The notes below the pieces were generated by a model. The model did not search any database. It had not been told where the DNA came from and saw only the letters and a list, made by a program, of their open reading frames with translations. Shown piece by piece: positions 32,965 to 40,151 of a stretch of 44,959 nt of DNA. Both the position numbers and the translations under genes were made by a program. Origin of the DNA: Verrucomicrobiaceae bacterium. GTDB lineage: Bacteria; Verrucomicrobiota; Verrucomicrobiia; Verrucomicrobiales; Verrucomicrobiaceae. The DNA is taken from positions 1 through 44,959 of the forward strand of contig JAEUHK010000033.1 in assembly GCA_016795465.1 (NCBI GenBank), given 5' to 3'. The first letter of the stretch is position 1. Each line of letters starts with the position of its first letter.

Positions 32965-33819
32965 TCACACCTTCCGCCAGAGCAGGGCGAGGAAGAGGGG
33001 GAACTCTTTGCGGGCGCGGTTCTCAGCGCGGGCGCGGGGGCCGGGCTGGCTTTCTTTGTGGCTGTGCCATTCCTCGATGCCGCCGAGGACGAGGCCGTGG
33101 GCGAAACCATGCTTCGTGAGGCCGGCGAGGCTGCGGTGGAAGGAGACGGTGCTTTCGCTGTCGTGCTTCCCGGGATGCATGACGATGGGGATGCTGAGCT
33201 CGCTGCTGTAGGCATCGAGGCGGCGGTATTGGAGCTTTCGCTCGTCCTCAAAGCCCCAGGAGCTTTGGCGCGGGATGCGGAAGGCGGGATGGTTCATCAC
33301 CCACAGCATGCGGCCACCGGGCTTCAAGGCCCGCGCGGCGGCGGCGGTGACGTCGTCGAGCTTTTCCATGTTTTGCACGCAGAGGATCGCGGAAAGGGCA
33401 TCGAACTCCCCGAGGTCGCCAATGTGCGCGGCATCGCGGGCGAGGTAACGAATGGGCGGACGCACCGGATAGGTTTTGGCCTTCTGGATGAGCGTGGGGG
33501 AGGCATCGACGCCGGTGACCTCGGCGCCCTTTTGCGCCATGGCGCGGCAAAACACGCCCTGGCCGCAGCCGAGGTCGAGCACGCGGTCGCCACGCTTCAC
33601 ATCGAGCAATTTGAGGGCACCGGGGATGACGACGGCCTGGTAAAGCTCGGAGCCGCGCTCGCCGATGATGCGGTCATACCAGTCGGCAGATTTTTCCCAG
33701 GAGGTGCGGTGCTCGCGAAGCTCGGAGGGAGCGCCCTGCGGCGGGCCTTTGGGCGGACGCGGAGGACGTGGCGGACCGCCGGGCGGCTTGGGGGAGAAGG
33801 GGCGACGTTTGGGAAACAT
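32965..33819 (-). CDS. Class I SAM-dependent methyltransferase
   Basis: 284 residues. A basic, proline-rich N terminus (PKPPGGPPRPPRPPKGPP) precedes the methyltransferase fold: motif I VLDLGCGQGVFCRAMAQ, acidic loop VTGVDASPTLIQKA, motif ARALKPGGRMLWVMNHPAF. The substrate is unknown. It begins 3 bp after the stop of the rhodanese-like gene on the same strand. Confidence 0.85.
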   Translation of the reverse strand: MFPKRRPFSPKPPGGPPRPPRPPKGPPQGAPSELREHRTSWEKSADWYDRIIGERGSELYQAVVIPGALKLLDVKRGDRVLDLGCGQGVFCRAMAQKGAEVTGVDASPTLIQKAKTYPVRPPIRYLARDAAHIGDLGEFDALSAILCVQNMEKLDDVTAAAARALKPGGRMLWVMNHPAFRIPRQSSWGFEDERKLQYRRLDAYSSELSIPIVMHPGKHDSESTVSFHRSLAGLTKHGFAHGLVLGGIEEWHSHKESQPGPRARAENRARKEFPLFLALLWRKV

Positions 33820-33822
33820 GGA

Positions 33823-34383
33823 TCAATCCTCGATTTCGAGGCGGTAACGCGGGAGGCTGGCATCGACCTGCGTGCTGTAGGCATCGATGCCACCATCCAG
33901 GCACTTCGTTTCGCCAAAACCATGGCCGATGAAGTAGGCGGCGGCATCCAGCGAGCGGCTGCCGGTGTGGTCGTAGAGCACAATGGGCTTGGTTTTGTCT
34001 CCGCTGGTGAAAATTTCCTGCACGAGCTCCTGCGTGAGCAGTCGGGCGTTCGGCAGTTTCACAGCCTCATGCTCCTCGCGAGTGCGCACGTCGAGGATGA
34101 GCAGGTCCGGCTGGGCGCGGCGCAGGGCCTCAAAATCGGGCGGGGAGATACGCAGGCTGGAATCGGCCTCGTGACTGCTCTGAATGTGCTCGATGGCCTC
34201 GGCGACGGGGATGTTTTCATTCCGCTCGCAGACCTGGGCAAGCGTCTCGCCCGGCTGAAAGCCGCAACTGCGGCAGCCGCCGATGTGATACCGCGCAAAC
34301 AAGGCCCGCTGGGCACCCGGATAGGCGGCGAGCACCTGAGACATGGTCATGTCGCCGGAAAGAGGAGGAAGAGAATCTGGCAT
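33823..34383 (-). CDS. DUF1858-like plus rhodanese-like protein, active-site cysteine replaced
   Basis: 186 residues. The N-terminal part (TMSQVLAAYPGAQRALFARY, then HIGGCRSCGFQPGETLAQVC) resembles the DUF1858/ScdA N-terminal domain and carries three cysteines. The C-terminal rhodanese domain is recognisable (DLLILDVRTREEHEAVKLPN), but the active-site loop is LYDHTGSRS: aspartate 138 stands where the sulfur-carrying cysteine belongs. It therefore should not transfer sulfur by the usual mechanism and may be a binding or regulatory protein. It forms an operon with the methyltransferase. Confidence 0.8.
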   Translation of the reverse strand: MPDSLPPLSGDMTMSQVLAAYPGAQRALFARYHIGGCRSCGFQPGETLAQVCERNENIPVAEAIEHIQSSHEADSSLRISPPDFEALRRAQPDLLILDVRTREEHEAVKLPNARLLTQELVQEIFTSGDKTKPIVLYDHTGSRSLDAAAYFIGHGFGETKCLDGGIDAYSTQVDASLPRYRLEIED

Positions 34384-34428
34384 GCGGTGGGTTTAGCGGG
34401 GATTCGGAGGTGGTGCAAGCTAGCGTGA

Positions 34429-34506
34429 GGAATGACGAATGCAGAATGGCGAATGTCGAATGCCCGCACCGCGCCCCATTTCGTCATTCGTCATTCGTCA
34501 TTAGTC
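34429..34506. repeat. Word-like inverted repeat family E, copy 3
   Basis: GGAATGACGAATGCAGAATG and TTCGTCATTCGTCATTCGTC arms face each other over a GC-rich loop (TGCCCGCACCGCGCCCCA). It lies between the rhodanese gene and the end of the LysR gene, so it may also end transcripts. Confidence 0.8.
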
Positions 34507-35374
34507 ACTTCCCCTTCGCTGCCATCTCGAGTAATTCGGCACCGGCGGGCGACAAACCTCCGCCCTTCTTCCAAACGGCCGCGATCTGGCGCTGAAGGCC
34601 CGGTTGCTTGAGCGAGACGGCGCTCACGTTCTTCGGCAGCACACTCGCGGCGAGCTGCGGCACGATGGCGATGCCCACGCGGGCGGCGACGAGGGCGCGG
34701 ACGGTTTCGAGTTCACCACTCTCGCAGGCGATGCGGGGCTCAAAACCGGCCTTGCGGCAGGCTTCGAGGGCAGAATCACGCGCACGGCCTTTGTAAAAGA
34801 TGAACGACTCCGCGGCCAGCTGCTTCAGCGAGACCTCTTTCTCACCCGCGAGAGCATGCGAACTCGCGAGCAGCAGCACAAACGGCTCCGTGATGAGCAC
34901 GCGGCTCTCAAACGCCGCCTTGTTCGCGGGCAGTTGGAGAAAGCCGAGGTCCGAATGACCGCTCTCGACGCTCTCTGCGACGCGTTCGGAGCTGTCTTCG
35001 ATCAATTGCAGCTCCACCCGCGGATGCTCGCGTCCAAACGCATGCAAAAGCTCCGGCAGCAGGCAGGCGCAGACGCTCGGAATGGCTGCGACGATCAATT
35101 TTCCACCGCGCACCTGCGCCACATCGGAAACAGCGGCTCGCGCGGCATCGGCCTGGGCAAGGAGAGCCTCGGCTCGAGGGAGTAGTGCCTTCCCCGCGGC
35201 AGTGAGCTGGGTTTCTTTTTTGCCACGGATGAAGAGCGGCGTGCCGAGCTCGGCTTCGAGGTTCTTCATCTGCTGGCTCAGCGCGGGCTGGGCCATGTGA
35301 AGGCGCTCCGCGGCGCGGGTGAAGTGCCGCTGGCGGGCGATTTCGATGAAGTAGCCGAGCTGGTAGAGTTCCAT
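34505..35374 (-). CDS. LysR-family transcriptional regulator
   Basis: 289 residues. The helix-turn-helix is MELYQLGYFIEIARQRHFTR then AAERLHMAQPALSQQMKNLE; the C-terminal sensor fold follows (KLIVAAIPSVCACLLPELL, ESGHSDLGFLQLP). The start at 35374 is the canonical LysR N terminus. It is the last gene of a tight four-gene cluster (gap of 5 bp), so it may regulate or be regulated with the cell-envelope genes before it. The inducer is unknown. Confidence 0.92.
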   Translation of the reverse strand: MELYQLGYFIEIARQRHFTRAAERLHMAQPALSQQMKNLEAELGTPLFIRGKKETQLTAAGKALLPRAEALLAQADAARAAVSDVAQVRGGKLIVAAIPSVCACLLPELLHAFGREHPRVELQLIEDSSERVAESVESGHSDLGFLQLPANKAAFESRVLITEPFVLLLASSHALAGEKEVSLKQLAAESFIFYKGRARDSALEACRKAGFEPRIACESGELETVRALVAARVGIAIVPQLAASVLPKNVSAVSLKQPGLQRQIAAVWKKGGGLSPAGAELLEMAAKGK

Positions 35375-35379
35375 GGGGT

Positions 35380-35601
35380 TTATGAACGAAGGAACCATGT
35401 GACGAGGCCTACAAGGAACAAGAATGAGCCGAGGCCGGCATAAAACCATCTCGCTCCTTTGCGTCCGAGCAGTCGCACCCAAAACGCAGCTTTATAGTTG
35501 TTGAAGAACCAGTTTGAGTCACGCCAAGCCGACATGAGACAAAGCAATCCCAAGGACATGAGAAGAAAACCCCCGAGAAAATGATTCCAATAGTCACTCA
35601 T
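35380..35601 (-). CDS. Small membrane protein, unknown function
   Basis: 73 residues with two membrane helices (FLGGFLLMSLGLLCLMSAW and AGLGSFLFLVGLVTWFL) separated by a basic loop (RLLGRKGARW). No family is recognised. It is sandwiched between the DUF1460 hydrolase and the LysR gene with gaps of 7 and 5 bp. Confidence 0.65.
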   Translation of the reverse strand: MSDYWNHFLGGFLLMSLGLLCLMSAWRDSNWFFNNYKAAFWVRLLGRKGARWFYAGLGSFLFLVGLVTWFLRS

Positions 35602-35608
35602 GCCTACT

Positions 35609-36481
35609 TCAAATGGGTCTCGCCACCACGATGCCCGCGTGCGCCTTGATGCTGGCGAGGTAATCGTGCAGCGGTTTGTCGATGAGGACCTTCTTCCCAG
35701 TCAATGACGCATGCATGAAGTGGCAGCGGCCGTCCTGCATCTGAAGGGCCAGCCCCACATGCGAGCAGAAGACATGATCGCGATGCGTGACGATGCCGAT
35801 GATGTCGCCGTTTCGCAGACGTGGCTCGCAGGCGGCCACCTGCGCCTTCGGAATGTAGTCGAAAGGCACGCGTTCGAGGCGGCGCTCGATTTGATTCAAC
35901 GCAGGCACGAGGGCCGGATTCGCCTTCAAGTAGCGGTAGAGCCGCGGATTGAGCGACATCTCATCATTCGAGCGGCCCTGCAGGCGCACCACCGGACCGA
36001 TTTGGGAGGTGATGTAGCGCACATGACCGCGAGCGGCATTGTCGGTGAACCACTCATCGAGGTAGTGAATGCGATCGAGGTAGTTTCCTCGGCACACACC
36101 GCCGCGGTAACGCGTGATCTCGATCTCGCGCAGCAGATCAGACGGCGTGTAAACCGGCTTCGCCTTCTCGATCATGCGGGCGAGCCCGAGCGCGGTCTCG
36201 AAGAACGTCCAGCAATCGAGCCCGAGGAAGTTCACCGAGGGCGATTCGATGTGATCATCGATCTCCAGCGTCCATCCGACATACTTTGTGCCGAGCATCG
36301 CCTGGCCAAACAAAGCCACCCGCTGGCCCATCGGCTGCGCACGCCAGTTTTGCGCCTGGGCGAGAGCCACGAGCCGCTGAAAACGATCCACACCGAGGAA
36401 GGTGCGCTTTTGCGGCAACTGCTCCGCCGCACCGGCCAGCGAGGTCAAAAACAAGGTGTGGAACCAGTGACGTCGCTTCAT
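35609..36481 (-). CDS. DUF1460-type cell-wall hydrolase-like protein
   Basis: 290 residues. An export signal (HWFHTLFLTSLAGAAE) precedes a DUF1460 domain, which has an NlpC/P60-like papain fold. The probable catalytic cysteine is in LGLDCWTFFETAL and the histidine in FCSHVGLALQMQDG. Relatives act on peptidoglycan peptides or amide bonds. Neighbouring genes are a TPM-domain protein 6 bp upstream and a small membrane protein downstream. Confidence 0.82.
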   Translation of the reverse strand: MKRRHWFHTLFLTSLAGAAEQLPQKRTFLGVDRFQRLVALAQAQNWRAQPMGQRVALFGQAMLGTKYVGWTLEIDDHIESPSVNFLGLDCWTFFETALGLARMIEKAKPVYTPSDLLREIEITRYRGGVCRGNYLDRIHYLDEWFTDNAARGHVRYITSQIGPVVRLQGRSNDEMSLNPRLYRYLKANPALVPALNQIERRLERVPFDYIPKAQVAACEPRLRNGDIIGIVTHRDHVFCSHVGLALQMQDGRCHFMHASLTGKKVLIDKPLHDYLASIKAHAGIVVARPI

Positions 36482-36487
36482 GAGGTT

Positions 36488-37072
36488 TTAAAGATTGGCC
36501 TCCGCATCCTGCTCGCCCTCTCGCAGGCCGAAGAGGCGCGGAATCTGCCGGTGAATGTTCGTGAGCTGCATGTCCAGCTCCTTCCAAAAGGCCGTGATGC
36601 CCGCGGTGATGCCATCACGCTGGCTCGTCTGGGCGTAGTTGTTGAGGCACATCTGGAGCTGCGCCTCCGGTAGAAAGGGTTCGAGGCCGTAGCCAGCCAT
36701 CGCCGCGGCGCGGTGCGTGGCCGTGTCGATCACGCAGAGCACGAGATGGTTGCCGCCGCCGCTTTCGGAAGGGCTGGAGAGCTGGCCGCGATTGAAAAGC
36801 CAGAAGGCATACGCGCCCAGCGGGATGTGCGCCGGCACCGCGGCCAGCACCACCGCCACATCGAGCTGCGGAAAGCGGTTCAGCAGCCGCTGCGCCGCAC
36901 GGTCGAGCTTTCGCTTCTCCGAGGCGGAGAGCACCTGCACGAGATCCGCCACCGGCTTCGTCAGCGATGGTGCGATGCCGAAATGACGGTCCGCCGCCTC
37001 CAGCGTGAAGCCGCAATGGCGGCAGGCGGCATCATTTTCGATCACAGGATTCTGGCAGGCGGGGCAGCGCAC
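36488..37072 (-). CDS. Zinc-ribbon plus TPM-domain protein
   Basis: 194 residues. The N terminus is a zinc ribbon (CPACQNPVIENDAACRHCG). The rest resembles the TPM domain: AQRLLNRFPQLDVAVVLAAV, HLVLCVIDTATHRAAAMAGY, GLEPFLPEAQLQMCLNNY. TPM proteins are mostly membrane-associated and have been linked to phosphatase or quality-control roles; a specific activity is not shown. It is the first gene of the operon continuing into DUF1460. Confidence 0.8.
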   Translation of the reverse strand: MRCPACQNPVIENDAACRHCGFTLEAADRHFGIAPSLTKPVADLVQVLSASEKRKLDRAAQRLLNRFPQLDVAVVLAAVPAHIPLGAYAFWLFNRGQLSSPSESGGGNHLVLCVIDTATHRAAAMAGYGLEPFLPEAQLQMCLNNYAQTSQRDGITAGITAFWKELDMQLTNIHRQIPRLFGLREGEQDAEANL

Positions 37073-37134
37073 GCGGCATCGTAGAATGTGATTTGCGTTT
37101 GCGCATCCGGGAATGCGGATTGAATGGCCCGCGC

Positions 37135-37989
37135 ATGTCAGAAACCGCCACCCTTCTCATCCACTGCCCGGACCGTCCGGGCCTCGTCCATGATGTCACC
37201 GGCTTCATCTCCTCCCATCAGGGGAACATCATCGACCTCCAGCAGCACATCGACGAGGAGCAAAACGCCTTCTTTATGCGCCTCGAATGGAGCCTGGAAA
37301 AGTTCACGCTCGAAAAAGAGGAGATCGAGGCCCGCCTCCAGCCCATGGCACGCCGTCACGAGATGCAATTGAAGCTGGCCTTCTCCAGCCAGAAGAAGCG
37401 CCTCGCCCTCTTCGTCACGAAAGAGAACCACTGCATCTACGACCTCCTCGCCCGCCACGAGGCCGGCGAGCTCCCGGTGGAGATCCCGCTCATCGTCGCG
37501 AACCACGACACACTCAAGCCAGCGGCGGATCGCTTCGGCATTCCCTTCCATCTTTTCCCCATCACGAAGGACAACAAGCTCGCGCAGGAGCAGGCGATGA
37601 TCGCTTTGCTCAAACAAGAACGCATCCACACCGTCGTGCTGGCCAAATACATGCAGATCATCGGCTCCGCCATGATTGCCGAGTTCCCCAATCGCATCCT
37701 GAACATCCATCACAGCTTCCTTCCGGCCTTCGTCGGGGCCAAGCCCTACCATCAGGCCTTTGAACGCGGCGTGAAGATCATCGGTGCCACCAGTCACTAC
37801 GTCACCGCGGAGCTCGACCAGGGTCCGATCATTCATCAAGACGTGATGCGGGTGAGCCACGAGGACACCGTGCCCGATCTCGTGCGCCTCGGACGCGACC
37901 TCGAGAAAAACGTGCTCGCCAAGGCCCTCTGGTGGCATGTGCGGGATCGCGTGCTCGTGTTCAAGAACAAGACCATCGTCTTTGACTGA
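37135..37989 (+). CDS. purU: Formyltetrahydrofolate deformylase
   Basis: 284 residues. Hydrolyses 10-formyl-THF to formate and THF, balancing one-carbon units. An ACT domain (residues 1-80: LLIHCPDRPGLVHDVTGFIS) is followed by the formyltransferase fold: LALFVTKENHCIYDLL, RILNIHHSFLPAFVGAKPYH, and the loop GATSHYVTAELDQGPIIHQD. The start at 37135 is the ATG before SETATLL. The downstream gene overlaps the stop by 1 bp (tgATG). Confidence 0.96.
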   Translation: MSETATLLIHCPDRPGLVHDVTGFISSHQGNIIDLQQHIDEEQNAFFMRLEWSLEKFTLEKEEIEARLQPMARRHEMQLKLAFSSQKKRLALFVTKENHCIYDLLARHEAGELPVEIPLIVANHDTLKPAADRFGIPFHLFPITKDNKLAQEQAMIALLKQERIHTVVLAKYMQIIGSAMIAEFPNRILNIHHSFLPAFVGAKPYHQAFERGVKIIGATSHYVTAELDQGPIIHQDVMRVSHEDTVPDLVRLGRDLEKNVLAKALWWHVRDRVLVFKNKTIVFD

Positions 37990-38420
37990 TGCACGAGGCC
38001 GAACTGCTCGAAAAGCTGCGCAAGATCGAGCGCCTCTATGCCGGAGCGGCCACGCCCGGCGAGAAAGAGGCTGCCGCCGATGCCATGCGCCGCATCCAGC
38101 AGCGCCTGAAAAAGACCGAGAAGGCCGAGCGGCCCATCGAATACAAATTCACCCTCGTCGATGGCTGGTCGAAGAAGCTCTTCATCGCCCTGCTGCGCCG
38201 CTACGACCTGCGCCCCTACCGTTACGCCCGCCAGCGGCGAAACACCGTCATGGTCCGCGTGCCGAAAAGCTTCGTTGATGACACTTTGTGGCCCGAGTTC
38301 CTCGAACTCAGCGAGGTGCTGCAGCAGTATCTGGAGGACATCACCCGCCGTGTGATCGCCGAAGGCATCCACGCCGATGCCAGCGAGGAAGATGTCATCG
38401 CGGGCGAGTATCTGGAGTGA
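37989..38420 (+). CDS. Conserved hypothetical protein, DUF2786-like N terminus
   Basis: 143 residues. A helical N-terminal part (LLEKLRKIERLYAGAATPGE) has the form of DUF2786. The middle motif is YDLRPYRYARQRRNTVMVRV, and it ends with an acidic helix. I recall similar proteins in Proteobacteria, of unknown role. It overlaps the purU stop by 1 bp, so it is cotranslated. Confidence 0.7.
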   Translation: MHEAELLEKLRKIERLYAGAATPGEKEAAADAMRRIQQRLKKTEKAERPIEYKFTLVDGWSKKLFIALLRRYDLRPYRYARQRRNTVMVRVPKSFVDDTLWPEFLELSEVLQQYLEDITRRVIAEGIHADASEEDVIAGEYLE

Positions 38421-38443
38421 CGGGCTTCTGGTGCTCTACAAAC

Positions 38444-38474
38444 AAAAAAGCCCCGCCTGGCATGCCAGCGGGGC
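38444..38474 (-). terminator. Bidirectional terminator between converging genes
   Basis: GCCCCG and CGGGGC flank CTGGCATGCCAG, itself a palindrome, with one bulge. Read on the minus strand a TTTTTT run follows, which suits asd; the plus strand has a shorter TTTC. Confidence 0.85.
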
Positions 38475-38497
38475 TTTCGAAGTCGTTCAATGCGGCA

Positions 38498-39523
38498 TCA
38501 CAGCAGGCACTCGGCGATCTGCACGGCGTTCAGTGCTGCGCCTTTGAGGAGCTGGTCGCCGACGACCCAGAAGACGAGGCCGTTGTCGAGGGCGCAGTCC
38601 TTGCGGAGGCGGCCGACGGCGCAGTTGTCGCGGCCGGCGATGTCGAGCGCCAGCGGATACTGCTTGTTCGCCGGATCATCGAGCACGTCGAGGCCGGGGG
38701 CCTTGAGCAAGATCTCACGGGCGGCTTCGACCGTGACGGGCTTTTCGAACTCGGCACTGATCGCGATGCTGTGAGCACGGAAGACGGGGATGCGCACGCA
38801 GGTCACGGAGGCGCGGAAGTCCGGGTGATGCATGATCTTGCGGCCTTCGTTCTCCATCTTCATCTCTTCCTTCGTGTAGCCGCTGTCGAGGAAGCTATCC
38901 ACATGCGGAATGGCGTTGAAGGCGATCTGGTGCGGATAGACGTGCGGCTTGCTGTCGAGCTTCGCGGCATCCCAGGCGCGGTTCTGGCTGGCCCATTCGC
39001 GGGATTGGTTGGCGAGCTCTTCGATGGCCTGCGCACCGGTGCCGGAGACGGCCTGGTAGCTGGAGGCAAAGATGCGCTTCACGCCAAAGGCCTGATGCAG
39101 CGGATACAGCGCCATGAGCGAGATGGCGGTGGTGCAGTTCGGGTTCGCGATGATGCCCTTGTGGCTCTTCACATCGGCGGCGTTGATCTCCGGCACGACG
39201 AGCGGCGTGTTCGGGTCCTGGCGGAAGTAGGAGGAGTTGTCCACCACCACAGCTCCGGCTTTGACGGCATGCGGGGCAAAGTCACGCGAGATGCCGCCGC
39301 CAGCGCTGAAAAGCGCGATATCGATGCCTTTGAACGACTCCGGCGTGAGCTCCTGGATGGTGAGCTCCTGGCCTTTGAACTTCAGCTTCTTCCCGGCGCT
39401 GCGTGCGGAGGCGAGGAGGGTGAGGCTGGCGACCGGAAAGGCGCGTTGTTCGAGGCAGCGGATCATTTCCACGCCGACGGCGCCGGTGGCTCCGACGATG
39501 GCGACGTGCTTGGGAGTGCTCAT
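38498..39523 (-). CDS. asd: Aspartate-semialdehyde dehydrogenase
   Basis: 341 residues. Reduces aspartyl-phosphate to the semialdehyde on the way to lysine, threonine, methionine and diaminopimelate. The NADP motif is VAIVGATGAVGVEMIRCLE; catalytic Cys130 is in IIANPNCTTAISLMAL; also GGGISRDFAPHAVKAGA. The start at 39523 gives MSTPKHVAIVG; the open frame continues upstream without support. It is the last gene of a minus-strand run from dnaX. Confidence 0.97.
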   Translation of the reverse strand: MSTPKHVAIVGATGAVGVEMIRCLEQRAFPVASLTLLASARSAGKKLKFKGQELTIQELTPESFKGIDIALFSAGGGISRDFAPHAVKAGAVVVDNSSYFRQDPNTPLVVPEINAADVKSHKGIIANPNCTTAISLMALYPLHQAFGVKRIFASSYQAVSGTGAQAIEELANQSREWASQNRAWDAAKLDSKPHVYPHQIAFNAIPHVDSFLDSGYTKEEMKMENEGRKIMHHPDFRASVTCVRIPVFRAHSIAISAEFEKPVTVEAAREILLKAPGLDVLDDPANKQYPLALDIAGRDNCAVGRLRKDCALDNGLVFWVVGDQLLKGAALNAVQIAECLL

Positions 39524-39612
39524 GGTATCTGGTTCAGGGTTGGGGGTGAAAAAGGGGCGCGATGGTAAAAGCTCGCCGCCGGGATGCAAGGGCGGCTTTG
39601 GGACGGTGAAAC

Positions 39613-39658
39613 GGTGAGAAGTAAGAAGTGAGAGGTCAGAAGTCAGACGTCTCACGTC
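39613..39658. repeat. Word-like repeat family F
   Basis: GTGAGAAGTAAGAAGTGAGA then GGTCAGAAGTCAGACGTCTC: short words GTGAGAAG / GTCAGAAG repeat, with inverted GAGACGTCTGAC-like matches. It is in the spacer between asd and the phosphatase gene. Confidence 0.5.
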
Positions 39659-39670
39659 CCACGGCTGCCG

Positions 39671-40150
39671 TCAGCGCTTCCCAATCTGCCGCAGCACATT
39701 CGCGCAGCCGTCTTCGAGGAGGTCGAGGACCTTTTCGAAGCCTTCAGGGCCGCCGTAATAGGGATCGGGCACTTCTTTTTCGGCGTGATCGGTGCAGAAA
39801 TCGCAGAACGGGCGGATCTTCGCGTGATGCAGGCCTTGCGGATCGAGGGCGCGGAGGTTGCGCAGGTTGTCCGAGTCCATCGCGAGGATGAGGTCGAAGC
39901 TTTCCAAGTCCTCGCGCTTCACCTGTCGGGCACGGCTTTGCAGCGTGTAGCCACGGGCCTTGCCGGCTTCGCGCATGCGGGCATCGGGCAGCTTGCCGTG
40001 GTGCCAGCCTTCCGTGCCGGCGGAGTCGATGCGGATGGAGGCACTCAAACCAGCCTCCTCGACCATCGACTGCATCACGCCCTCCGCGGCGGGAGAGCGG
40101 CAGATGTTGCCAAGGCACACAAACAGGACTTGGAAGGCTTTGTCGCTCAT
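39671..40150 (-). CDS. Low-molecular-weight protein tyrosine phosphatase-like protein
   Basis: 159 residues. The P-loop is VCLGNICRSPAAEGV (Cys12, Arg18) and the general-acid loop is VPDPYYGGPEGFEKV. It dephosphorylates phosphotyrosine or related substrates; in-cell targets are unknown. Arsenate reductase is the alternative, less likely with the DPYYGG loop. It starts 1 bp after the dnaX stop. Confidence 0.9.
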   Translation of the reverse strand: MSDKAFQVLFVCLGNICRSPAAEGVMQSMVEEAGLSASIRIDSAGTEGWHHGKLPDARMREAGKARGYTLQSRARQVKREDLESFDLILAMDSDNLRNLRALDPQGLHHAKIRPFCDFCTDHAEKEVPDPYYGGPEGFEKVLDLLEDGCANVLRQIGKR

Positions 40151-40151
40151 C

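Noticed and set aside
32842..34428. 528-residue plus-strand frame over the methyltransferase and rhodanese genes
   Set aside because: Shadow composition, overlapping two recognisable genes on the minus strand.
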